A stretch of DNA of 64,000 nucleotides from positions 74,100 to 138,099 of the forward strand of contig NZ_DF238950.1 of assembly GCF_000400995.2 (NCBI RefSeq), read 5' to 3'. Of the stretch, positions 52,664 to 61,300 are shown piece by piece. The translations under genes were made by a program, and so were the position numbers. Under the pieces are notes generated by a model. That model saw only the letters and a program-made list of their open reading frames with translations. It ran no database searches and was not told where the DNA came from. The stretch's first letter is position 1. The number at the start of each line of letters is the position of its first letter. The stretch is from Acidovorax sp. MR-S7 (GTDB lineage Bacteria; Pseudomonadota; Gammaproteobacteria; Burkholderiales; Burkholderiaceae_C).

Positions 52664-53443
52664 ATGCCGGCTCCAAATCCAACCACCTACACAGGCAAAC
52701 GCACTCTCGTCTGCGCCCATCTGGCCCAGGGAATCGAATGCGGGCGTTGGCCCGTCGGCGCCCTGCTGCCGGCGGAAACCGCACTTTGCAAGGAACTACA
52801 GGTCAGCCGCCATACGGTGCGTGCGGCGCTGGCGGAGCTGCAGTCGGCAGGATTGGTCACCAGCCACCAGGGCGTGGGCACGCGCGTGCTGCGGCGCAGA
52901 CCGGAGCAGACGCCGTCGCACTCGCTGCAGGACATCTCGGACCTGGCGCTCTACGCACGCAACACCACGGTACGCATCCTGGACGTGAAGGAGGTCGTAC
53001 TGGACGGCCCCACCGCCGAGTGGATCGGCGCGGGTGCCGGCGAGGCATGGTGCCAGGCCCGCACATTGCGCACGGCCGCGGAACAGGACGCCCCCATCGT
53101 CTTGTCCTCGGTCTGGGTGCCTCAGGCCAGCAGGCCGGCCATCGAGGCCTCCGGGCGCTCCGGACTGCCGGTATTCATCGAGGTACAGCGGCTGCACAGC
53201 CGCATGGTCAGCGAAGTGCGCCAGGTCATCGGCATCGCCATCGCCACGCGGGAGCAGTCCACGCTGCTGCGCTGCAAGCCTCGCGAGCCGCTACTACGCA
53301 TCCAGCGTTGGTACTACGGCCAGCAACGCACCCTACTGGAGGTGACCGACTCGCTGCACCCGCAGGACCGGTTCCAGTATGCCGTCACGCTGCGCCACGC
53401 CTCCGGCGGCAGCATCACCCAATCCTCGCCCCAACAGAAGTGA
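52664..53443 (+). CDS. GntR-family regulator with UTRA effector domain (HutC type)
   Basis: A 259-residue repressor-type protein. The N-terminal winged helix (about 10-80) has LAQGIECGRWPVGALLPAE, ELQVSRHTVRAALAELQSAG and VGTRVL, the GntR signature. The C-terminal UTRA-type domain (about 95-245) has QDAPIVLSSVWVP, REPLLRIQRWYYG and LLEVTDSLHPQDRF. Start MPAPNPTTYTGKRT at 52664. It leads into the CoA-transferase gene 7 bp after its stop, so it is probably in the operon it controls, and it likely controls the divergent Bug gene too. Confidence 0.9.
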   Translation: MPAPNPTTYTGKRTLVCAHLAQGIECGRWPVGALLPAETALCKELQVSRHTVRAALAELQSAGLVTSHQGVGTRVLRRRPEQTPSHSLQDISDLALYARNTTVRILDVKEVVLDGPTAEWIGAGAGEAWCQARTLRTAAEQDAPIVLSSVWVPQASRPAIEASGRSGLPVFIEVQRLHSRMVSEVRQVIGIAIATREQSTLLRCKPREPLLRIQRWYYGQQRTLLEVTDSLHPQDRFQYAVTLRHASGGSITQSSPQQK

Positions 53444-53450
53444 AATCCTC

Positions 53451-54647
53451 ATGAAGCCCCTGGCAGGACAACGCATCATCGACCTCACGCAAAACGTCGC
53501 AGGTCCTTACTGCACCCAGGTGCTGGCCGACCTCGGCGCGGAGATCGTCAAGATCGAGCGGCCCGGCACTGGCGACGACACCCGCCACTGGGCACCGAAC
53601 ATCGGCGAGGCGATGTCTCCCACCTATGCCACTTTCAACCGCGGCAAACGGAGCCTTGCGATCGACCTCGATCACCCGGACGGCCAGGCTCTGCTTGCCC
53701 AGTTGCTGCAGCCCGACGACGTCTTCGTTCATTCGCTCAAGCCCGGCAGCGCCGAGCAGCGCGGCCTGGGCTACGAAGCCCTGGCGCTGGGACGGCCCGG
53801 CCTGATCTACTGTGCCATCAGTGCCTATGGCACCAGCGGGCCGCGCGCAGCCTTTCCTGGCTACGACCCACTGATCCAGGCCTATGCCGGCATCATGTCC
53901 GTCAACGGCCACGACGGGCTGCCGCCCGCCCGCGTGGGCGTGTCCATGGTCGATATCGGCACCGGCCTGTGGTCGGCACTCGGCATCGTCTCGGCAATCT
54001 CGCAGCGCAAGGACAGTGGGCACGGCTGCCGCATCGACACTTCGCTGCTGGAAAGCGGCGTAGCCTGGATGACCAACCCGATTGCCAACTACAGCGCTAC
54101 TGGCAAGCTGCCGCGCCGCATGGGCTCGGCCACCGCCATGCTCATGCCCTACGAGGTGTTCGAGTGCACGAACGGCCACGTCTTCATCGGCTGCGGTAAC
54201 GACCGGCTGTTCCGCAAGCTGCTGCGGGGACTGGAACACGATGATCTGGCCAAAGACACACGTTTTGCCACCAACGCCGAGCGTGTGAAGCACCGGGATC
54301 TGGTGCACGACACGCTGGAGGCCGTCACCCGCACGATGGAAGTGGCAACGGTCATCGCCCGGCTGGAAGCCCAGGGCGTACCAGTCAGCCCCGTGCACGA
54401 CCTGTCGCAAGTGATGCAGGACGCGCAGATCCAGGCCGTGGACATGGCCCGCCCGCTGCACTGGGATGGCGGCCAATCCGAGCCCCTGAACGCCATCGGC
54501 ACGCCCATCCGCTTCGACGGCGAGCGTGAGTTCTCGGACCACCTGAGCGCCCGGGTGGGCGCCGACTCGCAAGCCCTGCTGCGTGCCTGCGGGGTAAGCG
54601 ATGCACGCATCGCACAGCTCGTGCAAAGCGGCGCCGTACAGATTTGA
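53451..54647 (+). CDS. CaiB/BaiF family CoA-transferase
   Basis: Class III CoA-transferase of 398 residues that moves CoA between acyl-CoA and a free carboxylate through an aspartyl intermediate. It opens MKPLAGQRIIDLTQNVAGPY, has LADLGAEIVKIERPGTGDD, and the catalytic aspartate is in VSMVDIGTGLWSALG. Length is normal. As the first enzyme of the block it should activate the imported acid as its CoA ester. It is followed 12 bp later by an acyl-CoA dehydrogenase. Confidence 0.94.
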   Translation: MKPLAGQRIIDLTQNVAGPYCTQVLADLGAEIVKIERPGTGDDTRHWAPNIGEAMSPTYATFNRGKRSLAIDLDHPDGQALLAQLLQPDDVFVHSLKPGSAEQRGLGYEALALGRPGLIYCAISAYGTSGPRAAFPGYDPLIQAYAGIMSVNGHDGLPPARVGVSMVDIGTGLWSALGIVSAISQRKDSGHGCRIDTSLLESGVAWMTNPIANYSATGKLPRRMGSATAMLMPYEVFECTNGHVFIGCGNDRLFRKLLRGLEHDDLAKDTRFATNAERVKHRDLVHDTLEAVTRTMEVATVIARLEAQGVPVSPVHDLSQVMQDAQIQAVDMARPLHWDGGQSEPLNAIGTPIRFDGEREFSDHLSARVGADSQALLRACGVSDARIAQLVQSGAVQI

Positions 54648-54659
54648 CCGAAAGGAGAC

Positions 54660-55823
54660 ATGATGGATTTCGCGTATTCGAGCACCCAGCAGGAGATCCG
54701 CGCCGCAGTGGCCGAGCTGGCCCGGCGCTTCGGCGATGCGTACTGGCGCGACTGCGACGCGCGCGAGGCCTACCCCGACGCGTTCGTGGGGGCCATGACC
54801 GAAGCCGGCTGGCTCGCGGCTTTGATTCCCGAGCAGTACGGCGGCTCGGGGCTGGGCCTGCTGGACGCCTGCGTGATCCTGGAGGAGATCAACCGCCAGG
54901 GCGGCAACGCAGCCACATGCCATGCCCAGATGTACACCATGGCCAGCGTGCTGCAGCACGGCAGCGAGGCGCAGAAGCAAGCCATCCTGCCGCGCATCGC
55001 CACGGGAGCTCTGCGCCTGCAGGCCTTCGGCGTGACCGAGCCGGATGCCGGCTCCAACACGCTGCGCATCAAGACCTTCGCGAAGAAGGTGAACGGCGGC
55101 TATGTCATCAACGGCCAGAAGATCTGGACATCGCGCTTTCGCCAGTCGGATATGTACCTGCTGCTGGCCCGCACCACGCCCTATGAGGACGTCGCCCGCA
55201 AGACCGACGGCCTGAGCCTGTTCCTGGTGGACATCGCCCAGGCCGGCAAGGCACTGCAGCCGCGCATCATCGACACCATGCTCAACCACCACACCAACGA
55301 GGTGTTCATCGACAACCTCGAAGTGGCCGACGAGTGGCGCGTAGGCGAGGAGGGACAGGGCTTCCGGTATCTGCTGTCCTCGCTCAACGCCGAGCGCCTG
55401 CTCGTCTCCAGCGAATGCGTGGGCGACGGCAAGTGGTTCGTCGAGCGCGCGCGCACCTACGCCACCGGCCGCGTAGTCTTCGACAAGCCCATCGGCGCCA
55501 ACCAGGGCGTGGCCTTTCCGATCGCACGGGCGCACATGAGCCTGAGCGCGGCCGAGCTCATGCGCAACCAGGCCGCCACGCTGTTCGACCAGGGGCAGCC
55601 CTGCGGCGGCGAGGCCAACATGGCCAAGTACCTGTGCTCCGAAGCCTCGTGGGAGGCCGCCGAGGCGGCCATGACCACCTACGGTGGCTACGGCGTGGCC
55701 ACCGAATACGACATCGAGCGCAAATGGAAGGAAACGCGCCTGTTCCGCACCGCGCCGATTTCCAACAATCTGGTACTGGCCTACGTCGCCCAGCATCTGC
55801 TGGACATGCCGCGTTCTTATTGA
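54660..55823 (+). CDS. Acyl-CoA dehydrogenase
   Basis: FAD-dependent dehydrogenase of 387 residues introducing an alpha-beta double bond. AAGGAGA precedes the tandem ATG-ATG start. Family stretches are IPEQYGGSGLGLLD, FGVTEPDAGSN, VINGQKIWTSRF and YGGYGVATEYDIER. The usual C-terminal YEGT catalytic glutamate of MCAD is missing (the place reads FRTAPISNN); instead Glu245 in SLNAERLLVSSE lies at the position used by isovaleryl- and long-chain enzymes. This suggests a branched or unusual acyl substrate. Electrons would go to ETF, not encoded here. Confidence 0.93.
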   Translation: MMDFAYSSTQQEIRAAVAELARRFGDAYWRDCDAREAYPDAFVGAMTEAGWLAALIPEQYGGSGLGLLDACVILEEINRQGGNAATCHAQMYTMASVLQHGSEAQKQAILPRIATGALRLQAFGVTEPDAGSNTLRIKTFAKKVNGGYVINGQKIWTSRFRQSDMYLLLARTTPYEDVARKTDGLSLFLVDIAQAGKALQPRIIDTMLNHHTNEVFIDNLEVADEWRVGEEGQGFRYLLSSLNAERLLVSSECVGDGKWFVERARTYATGRVVFDKPIGANQGVAFPIARAHMSLSAAELMRNQAATLFDQGQPCGGEANMAKYLCSEASWEAAEAAMTTYGGYGVATEYDIERKWKETRLFRTAPISNNLVLAYVAQHLLDMPRSY

Positions 55824-55834
55824 GGAAACCCGCC

Positions 55835-56617
55835 ATGGAAACCCTGCTGTTCGAGAAAGATTCCAGCCCCGGCGTCTCGGTGCTGACGCTCAACCGCCCC
55901 GAGGTGCTCAACGCCTTCAATACCGCCATGTGGCGCGAGCTGTGGACACTGCTGCGCGAACTGGCTTACGACACGTCGCTGTCATGCCTCGTCATCCAGG
56001 GCGCCGGCGTGCGCGCATTCTCCGCCGGAGGCGACCTCAAGGAGCGCAACGGCATGAGCGATGCGCACTGGGCTGCGCAGCACCAGCTCATCGAAGATGT
56101 GCTGCTGCTGGTGCGCGACTTCCCGCGCCCCGTGATTGCCGCCGTGCACGGCATCGCGCATGGCGGCGGCATCGAGCTGGCGCTGATGTGCGACTTCATC
56201 GTCGGCGACGACACCTGCGACATCGCCCTGCCCGAGGTCAAGCGCGGCTTCCTGCCCGGCGGCGGCGGACTGCAGAACCTCACGCGCGCCATCGGCGTGC
56301 GCAAGACCAAGCAAATGCTCTACACCGGCGCGCGCGTGCAGGCGCGGCAGGCGCACGAGTGGGGCATCCTGAATGAATGCGTAGCCGCAGGCATGCACCT
56401 GGCCCGCGCGCTGGAAATCGCGCGCGACATCGCGCGCGCCGCGCCGATGGCCATACGCACCGCCAAGGTCACCCTGCAGCAGGGAGCGGACTGCGACTTC
56501 CGCAGCGGCTATGCCCTCGACCTGGCATTCCACAATCTGCTGGTGCGCTCACCGGACCGGCTCGAAGGCATACGCGCCTTCAACGAAAAAAGGGAGCCGC
56601 AATGGACGCAAAGGTGA
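55835..56617 (+). CDS. Enoyl-CoA hydratase/isomerase
   Basis: Crotonase-fold enzyme of 260 residues. The oxyanion-hole segments FSAGGDLKE and HGIAHGGGIELALM are present, as are both catalytic glutamates, in GGGIELAL and LPEVKRGFLPGGGG, so it should be a true hydratase. It hydrates the enoyl-CoA made by the preceding dehydrogenase. The start at 55835 lies 11 bp after that gene, preceded by GAGGAAA, and its 3' end overlaps the MmgE/PrpD gene by 16 bp. Confidence 0.93.
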   Translation: METLLFEKDSSPGVSVLTLNRPEVLNAFNTAMWRELWTLLRELAYDTSLSCLVIQGAGVRAFSAGGDLKERNGMSDAHWAAQHQLIEDVLLLVRDFPRPVIAAVHGIAHGGGIELALMCDFIVGDDTCDIALPEVKRGFLPGGGGLQNLTRAIGVRKTKQMLYTGARVQARQAHEWGILNECVAAGMHLARALEIARDIARAAPMAIRTAKVTLQQGADCDFRSGYALDLAFHNLLVRSPDRLEGIRAFNEKREPQWTQR

Positions 56618-57951
56618 ATACCGGCTTCTGGAGCCTGGCCGAGACGATCCATGCACAGCGAGCCCCGGCCATCGCGCCAGCCGCGATGGAACATGCCCGC
56701 CGCGCGTGGCTCGACACCCTGGCCTGCATGGTGGGCGGTGCCGGCGAGCCTGCCGCGCGCGCAGCGGCACGTGCCGCCGACACGGCCGGTGCCGAGCACC
56801 GGGCGCTCGTGCTCGGCACCGCCTCGCATGCGCTGGACTACGACGACGTGTGCATGCTGGCCACCTGCCATCCCAGCGCGCCCGTGGTGTCGGCGCTGCT
56901 CGCGGGGATCGACCACGCGCCAGAAGAGATCGCGTTGGCCGACCTGCTCGCTGCCCATCTCGTGGGCACGGAAACCATGCTGCGGCTGGGCGCCTGGCTG
57001 GGCTTCGGCCACTATGCGCTGGGCTTCCACGCCACCGGCACGCTAGGCGCCGTGGGCGCGGCTGCCGCCTGTGCCCACCTGCTGCGGCTGCCTCTGGCAC
57101 AGTGGCACGCGGCGCTGTCAATCGCGGCCAGCTCCGCCTGCGGCCTGCGCGCCAACTTCGGCACGGATACCAAGCCGCTGCACGTGGGTTTCGCGGCCAG
57201 CTCCGCGCTCCGGGCCGTGGCGCTGGCGCGCGCGGGCGCCACCGCGAGCGACGATGCCCTCGCCGCATTCGCACACGCGTTCACAGGCGGAGCACGGCTC
57301 GATCCGCCCCTCCGGGATGCCTCGACACCGTGGGCCGTCATGGCACCCGGATTCGAAACCAAACGCTACCCGAGCTGCTACCTGACGCACCGCATGATCG
57401 CGGGCATCCAGCGCCTGCGGGAACGCCGCCCGCCACTAACAGACGATGCGCCCGTGTCCATCGACGTGCTGTTCCCTCCGGGTGGCACGGCTCCCCTCAA
57501 GCACCCTCAGCCGCGCACCGGGCTGCAGGCCAAGTTCAGCGCGCCCTACTGCGCCGCCGTGGCGTGGATGGACGGCCATGTCGGTCTGGGCAGCTTCAGC
57601 GACGCCGCCGTGCAGCGCCCCGCGCTGCGCCCCCAAATGGCCCGCATCCGTGTGAAGGAGCGCACCGGGCCGCACGAACCACTGGAAACCGCGCCGGTAC
57701 AAGTGACCATTACCGGCTGCGGATGGAGCGACACCATGGCGGTGGACTGGGCACCGGGCTCTCCGCAAGATCCGGTGACCGACGAAGACCTGTTGGCCAA
57801 ATGGCAGGACTGCGCAACCCATGGGCAGATCACAGTTCCCCCAGCCGTCGCCGCCAGCTGGCTGGCAGCGGATCTGGGGCAGCCAATGGACTCCTGGCTG
57901 TATTCCCTGCGCAAAGCGATTCTGGAGCGCAGTACCGAGGCCGATGGATAG
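56602..57951 (+). CDS. MmgE/PrpD family protein
   Basis: A 449-residue protein of the MmgE/PrpD family (2-methylcitrate dehydratase and related dehydratases or epimerases). Visible signatures: ARRAWLDTLACMVGGAG, HALDYDDVCMLATCHPSAPV near the active site, GFHATGTLGAVGAAAA, and the C-terminal KRYPSCYLTHRMIAG. The substrate is not assignable; in this block it could act on a hydroxy-di- or tricarboxylate derived from the imported acid. It is the last gene of the block and ends before a hairpin at 57958-57999. Confidence 0.9.
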   Translation: MDAKVNTGFWSLAETIHAQRAPAIAPAAMEHARRAWLDTLACMVGGAGEPAARAAARAADTAGAEHRALVLGTASHALDYDDVCMLATCHPSAPVVSALLAGIDHAPEEIALADLLAAHLVGTETMLRLGAWLGFGHYALGFHATGTLGAVGAAAACAHLLRLPLAQWHAALSIAASSACGLRANFGTDTKPLHVGFAASSALRAVALARAGATASDDALAAFAHAFTGGARLDPPLRDASTPWAVMAPGFETKRYPSCYLTHRMIAGIQRLRERRPPLTDDAPVSIDVLFPPGGTAPLKHPQPRTGLQAKFSAPYCAAVAWMDGHVGLGSFSDAAVQRPALRPQMARIRVKERTGPHEPLETAPVQVTITGCGWSDTMAVDWAPGSPQDPVTDEDLLAKWQDCATHGQITVPPAVAASWLAADLGQPMDSWLYSLRKAILERSTEADG

Positions 57952-57957
57952 TACGCT

Positions 57958-57999
57958 GGCAGGCGGCGTCATGTGCATGACAAGCGCCGTACGCCTGCC
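57958..57999. other. Hairpin-forming sequence after the MmgE/PrpD gene
   Basis: GGCAGGCG (57958-57965) and CGCCTGCC (57992-57999) are inverted, with GTCATGTGCATGAC, itself palindromic, between them. No T tract follows, so a classical terminator is not supported. It lies in the 83-bp gap before the VWA gene. Confidence 0.5.
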
Positions 58000-58034
58000 G
58001 GTTCCATAATGGGGAGTCCACGATTGACCCGCCC

Positions 58035-59222
58035 ATGCTGATCGACTTTTTTTACACCCTGCGCGCTGGCAAGCTGCCGGTATCGGTGAAGGAATTCCTC
58101 ACGCTGCTCGAAGCGCTGCAGGCCGGCGTGGTCGGCCCGCGCTCCGACGATGCGTGGAGCCTGGACGATTTCTACTACCTCGCACGCACGGCGCTGGTGA
58201 AGGACGAGAAGCACTTCGACAAGTTCGACCGCGCGTTCGCCGCCTATTTCAAGGGCGTGGAGATGCTGGCCGACTTCACCAAGGAAATCCCCGCCGACTG
58301 GCTGCGCAAGATGCTCGAGCGCGAGCTGAGCCCCGAGGAGAAGGCCGCCATCGAGAAGATGGGCTGGGACGAGCTCATGGAGACGCTCAAGAAGCGGCTG
58401 GAGGAACAGAAGGAACGCCACGAGGGCGGCAGCAAGTGGATCGGCACGGGCGGAACCAGCCCCTTCGGCCACGGCGGCTACAACCCGCAGGGCATCCGCA
58501 TCGGCGGCGCCGGCAGGAACAAGAGCGCGGTGAAGGTGTGGGACCAGCGCGCCTACCGCGACTACGACGACACGCAGGAACTCGGCACGCGCAACATCAA
58601 GGTGGCCCTGCGCCGCCTGCGCAAGTTCGCGCGCGAAGGCAACGAGCTGGAGCTGGACCTGCCCGACACCATCCGCAGCACGGCGGCCAATGCGGGCTGG
58701 CTGGACATCAAGATGGTGCCCGAGCGCCACAACAACGTGAAGGTGCTGCTGCTCATGGACGTGGGCGGCACCATGGACGAGCACATCCAGCGCGTGGAGG
58801 AACTCTTCAGCGCGGTCAAGAGCGAGTTCAAGCACCTGGAGTTCTACTACTTCCACAACTGCGTCTACGACTTCATGTGGAAGAACAACCGCCGCCGCTT
58901 CGCGGAGAAGTTCCCGACCTGGGACATCATCCGCAAGTACAACAAGGACTACAAGCTGATCTTCGTGGGCGACGCGACCATGAGCCCTTACGAGATCCTG
59001 CAGCCAGGCGGCAGCGTGGAATACAACAACGAGGAGCCGGGCGCCGAATGGCTGCAGCGCCTCACGCACGCCTTCCCCAAGTTCGCCTGGATCAACCCCG
59101 AGCCGCAGGGCGTGTGGCAGTACCGCCAGAGCATCGGCATCATCCAGCAGATCATGGGCCAGCGCATGTACCCGCTGTCGCTCAAGGGGCTGGAAGAGAC
59201 GATGCGCCTGCTCTCCAAATAA
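58035..59222 (+). CDS. CoxE-like VWA-domain protein
   Basis: A 395-residue cytoplasmic protein. The N-terminal part is helical (LIDFFYTLRAGKLPVSVKEF, then a charged helix rich in Glu/Lys around 95-135); a glycine-rich linker follows, then a von Willebrand A-like domain from about 230. The metal-adhesion motif is degenerate: MDVGGTMD in place of DxSxS. Such proteins are partners of MoxR ATPases and are normally next to them; the likely partner is at 49674. The C-terminus has GQRMYPLSLKGLEETM, common to this group. Confidence 0.88.
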   Translation: MLIDFFYTLRAGKLPVSVKEFLTLLEALQAGVVGPRSDDAWSLDDFYYLARTALVKDEKHFDKFDRAFAAYFKGVEMLADFTKEIPADWLRKMLERELSPEEKAAIEKMGWDELMETLKKRLEEQKERHEGGSKWIGTGGTSPFGHGGYNPQGIRIGGAGRNKSAVKVWDQRAYRDYDDTQELGTRNIKVALRRLRKFAREGNELELDLPDTIRSTAANAGWLDIKMVPERHNNVKVLLLMDVGGTMDEHIQRVEELFSAVKSEFKHLEFYYFHNCVYDFMWKNNRRRFAEKFPTWDIIRKYNKDYKLIFVGDATMSPYEILQPGGSVEYNNEEPGAEWLQRLTHAFPKFAWINPEPQGVWQYRQSIGIIQQIMGQRMYPLSLKGLEETMRLLSK

Positions 59223-59305
59223 AGTCCACGCCTTTGTCCGACACGGGCGCGGCGGCCGGCACGGCATAGTGGCGAGGTCGCAACCGCGCCCTGCCCATCC
59301 TGCCC

Positions 59306-61189
59306 GTGCCTGTTTCCTTTCCCACCTCTCTCGCCCTGTGGCCGCTGCTGGCCTGCCTGCTGCTCACGGGCTGCGGCATGTTCAAGGATTCGCGCGAAGC
59401 GTCGCCGGATGAAAGCCAGGGCGCCATCGCGTCCGATGCGCCCGCGGGTTCCGGCCCCGATGCGTTCGCGCTCGAAGTCTCCGCGCCCGACGACACGATC
59501 CGCGAGCACCTGGAGCGCCACATGGAGCTGCAGCGCTTTCGCAAGCTGCCCGACCTGCAGGCGGGCGAGCTGAGCCGTCTGCTGGGCTCGGCCGACGCGA
59601 ACGCGCGCGACCTGCTGGCGACGCTGGGCTACTTCAGCCCCGAGATCACCATCGCGCTGCGCGAGAACCCTGCCCCTGCCAAGGACGAGCCGCCGCGCAC
59701 GGTGCAGGTCAGCGTGACGCCCGGCCCGCGCACGCACATCGCCAGCGCGCAGATCGAGCTGGCCGGCGCCGAGGCGCCCGAGCTGGCGCGCCGCCAGGCG
59801 CAGATCCAGCGCGGCTGGGGCCTGCCCAGCGGCGCGCCGTTCACCCAGCGCGACTGGGACGATTCCAAGTCGCAGGCCCTGCGCCAGCTGCAAACGCGCC
59901 GCTACCCCACGGCGCGCATCGAATCGAGCCGCGCCGACGTGGACGCAGACCGCGCCGAGGCCGACCTGCACGTACGCTATGCCCCGGGCCCCGCCTACCG
60001 CTTCGGCGAGCTGCTGGTGCAGGGCAGCGAGCGCTACGACCCCGAAGGCGCGCGCCGCATCGCCCGCCTGCCCACGGGCGAGGATTACAGCGAGACGCGC
60101 CTGCTCGACGCCCAGCAGCGCCTGGCCAGCAGCGGCTACTACGACGCGGTGTTCCTCTCGCTCGACCCCGACGCCCCCGACCCGCAGAACGCGGCGGTGA
60201 TCGCGCAGGTGCGCGATGCGCCGCTGCAAAAGCTGGTCTTCGGCGTGGGCATCTCCACCGACAGCGGGCCCCGCCTGTCCATGGACCACATCCACAACCG
60301 CCTGCCCTGGCTGGGCTGGCGCGCGGTAAGCAAGGCGTCCATCGACCGCAAGAAGAAACTGCTCTCCACCGAATGGACCGGCCTGCCGCACGAGAACGGC
60401 TGGCGCTGGTTCACCGGCGCGCAGCTGCAGCGCGAGGACACGGGCAGCTACGAAGTGGACAGCGCCCGCCTGCGCGCGGGCCGCACCAAGAACGGCGACC
60501 ACATCGACCGCAGCTACTTCCTGCAGTACGACGACGCCAAGAGCCGCGGCGACGAGGCGCCGCCCTCCAGCAGCGCCATCAGCGCCAACTACGGCTGGAC
60601 GGGCCGCTACTTCAACAACAACACCGCCCCCACGCGCGGCTGGGGCCTGGGCGCGGAGATCGGCGTGGGCACCACGCTGCGGCCCGAGCGCGACCCGTTC
60701 GTGCGCACGCTGCTGCGCTGGCAGTCGTTCATCGGCCTGGGGCGCGTGGACCTGGGCGAGAACGTGCGCAGGAACAGCCGCCTGGCGCTGCGGGCCGAAG
60801 GCGGCGCGGTGCTGGCACGCGAAGGCGCCGACATTCCCGCCACCCTGATGTTCCTGACCGGCGGCGACACCACCGTGCGCGGCTACGGCTACCGCCAGAT
60901 CGGCGCGCGCCTCGATGGCGGCCAGCTCTACGGCGGGCGCTACATGGCCGTGGGCAGCGTGGAATACCAGCGTCCCATCGAGCTGCGCGGCAACCGCACC
61001 GACTTCGAAAGCGCCGTCTTCATCGACGCGGGCGCCGTGGCCGACAAGCCCGGCGACCTGCAGGCGCGCGTGGGCGTGGGCGCCGGCCTGCGCTGGCGCA
61101 GCCCCGTGGGCCCGCTGCAGGCGGACGTGGCCTACGGCCTGCACTCCAAGCAGGTGCGGCTGCACCTGCGCCTGGGCTATACCTTCTAG
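59306..61189 (+). CDS. tamA: TamA-type Omp85 outer-membrane assembly protein
   Basis: Outer-membrane component of the translocation and assembly module. The 627-residue precursor starts at GTG 59306 and has a signal peptide ending in a lipobox-like LLTGCG (Cys23). POTRA domains (about 100-290) include YRFGELLVQGSERYD and YSETRLLDAQQRLASSGYYDAVF; the Omp85 barrel follows with FLTGGDTTVRGYGYRQIG, which holds the VRGY motif, and ends with the outer-membrane signal VRLHLRLGYTF. It is followed by tamB, with a split copy of the dispersed repeat between. Confidence 0.93.
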   Translation: MPVSFPTSLALWPLLACLLLTGCGMFKDSREASPDESQGAIASDAPAGSGPDAFALEVSAPDDTIREHLERHMELQRFRKLPDLQAGELSRLLGSADANARDLLATLGYFSPEITIALRENPAPAKDEPPRTVQVSVTPGPRTHIASAQIELAGAEAPELARRQAQIQRGWGLPSGAPFTQRDWDDSKSQALRQLQTRRYPTARIESSRADVDADRAEADLHVRYAPGPAYRFGELLVQGSERYDPEGARRIARLPTGEDYSETRLLDAQQRLASSGYYDAVFLSLDPDAPDPQNAAVIAQVRDAPLQKLVFGVGISTDSGPRLSMDHIHNRLPWLGWRAVSKASIDRKKKLLSTEWTGLPHENGWRWFTGAQLQREDTGSYEVDSARLRAGRTKNGDHIDRSYFLQYDDAKSRGDEAPPSSSAISANYGWTGRYFNNNTAPTRGWGLGAEIGVGTTLRPERDPFVRTLLRWQSFIGLGRVDLGENVRRNSRLALRAEGGAVLAREGADIPATLMFLTGGDTTVRGYGYRQIGARLDGGQLYGGRYMAVGSVEYQRPIELRGNRTDFESAVFIDAGAVADKPGDLQARVGVGAGLRWRSPVGPLQADVAYGLHSKQVRLHLRLGYTF

Positions 61190-61205
61190 TCGCTATGAAT
61201 AAGAG

Positions 61206-61281
61206 AGCTGCTTGCGCTCTCTCTGCAACAATTTCAGATAGTTTTTCTATTCAAAACCTTTGACAGCAAGCGCAAGCAGCT
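61206..61281 (+). repeat. Split copy of the dispersed palindromic repeat, copy 10 (tamA-tamB gap)
   Basis: AGCTGCTTGCGCT (61206-61218) and AGCGCAAGCAGCT (61269-61281) are perfect 13-base inverted arms separated by 50 AT-richer bases. It looks like the repeat family with an expanded loop, and sits between tamA and tamB. Confidence 0.75.
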
Positions 61282-61300
61282 ACGATTTTTGAAAAGCTCC

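Noticed and set aside
53415-55796. 793-codon minus-strand frame opposite the CoA-transferase and dehydrogenase genes
   Set aside because: It spans two clear genes of the other strand and shows no recognisable protein.
57958-57999. Terminator after the MmgE/PrpD gene
   Set aside because: The outer stem has a 26-base loop and no T tract follows, so I list it only as a hairpin-forming sequence.
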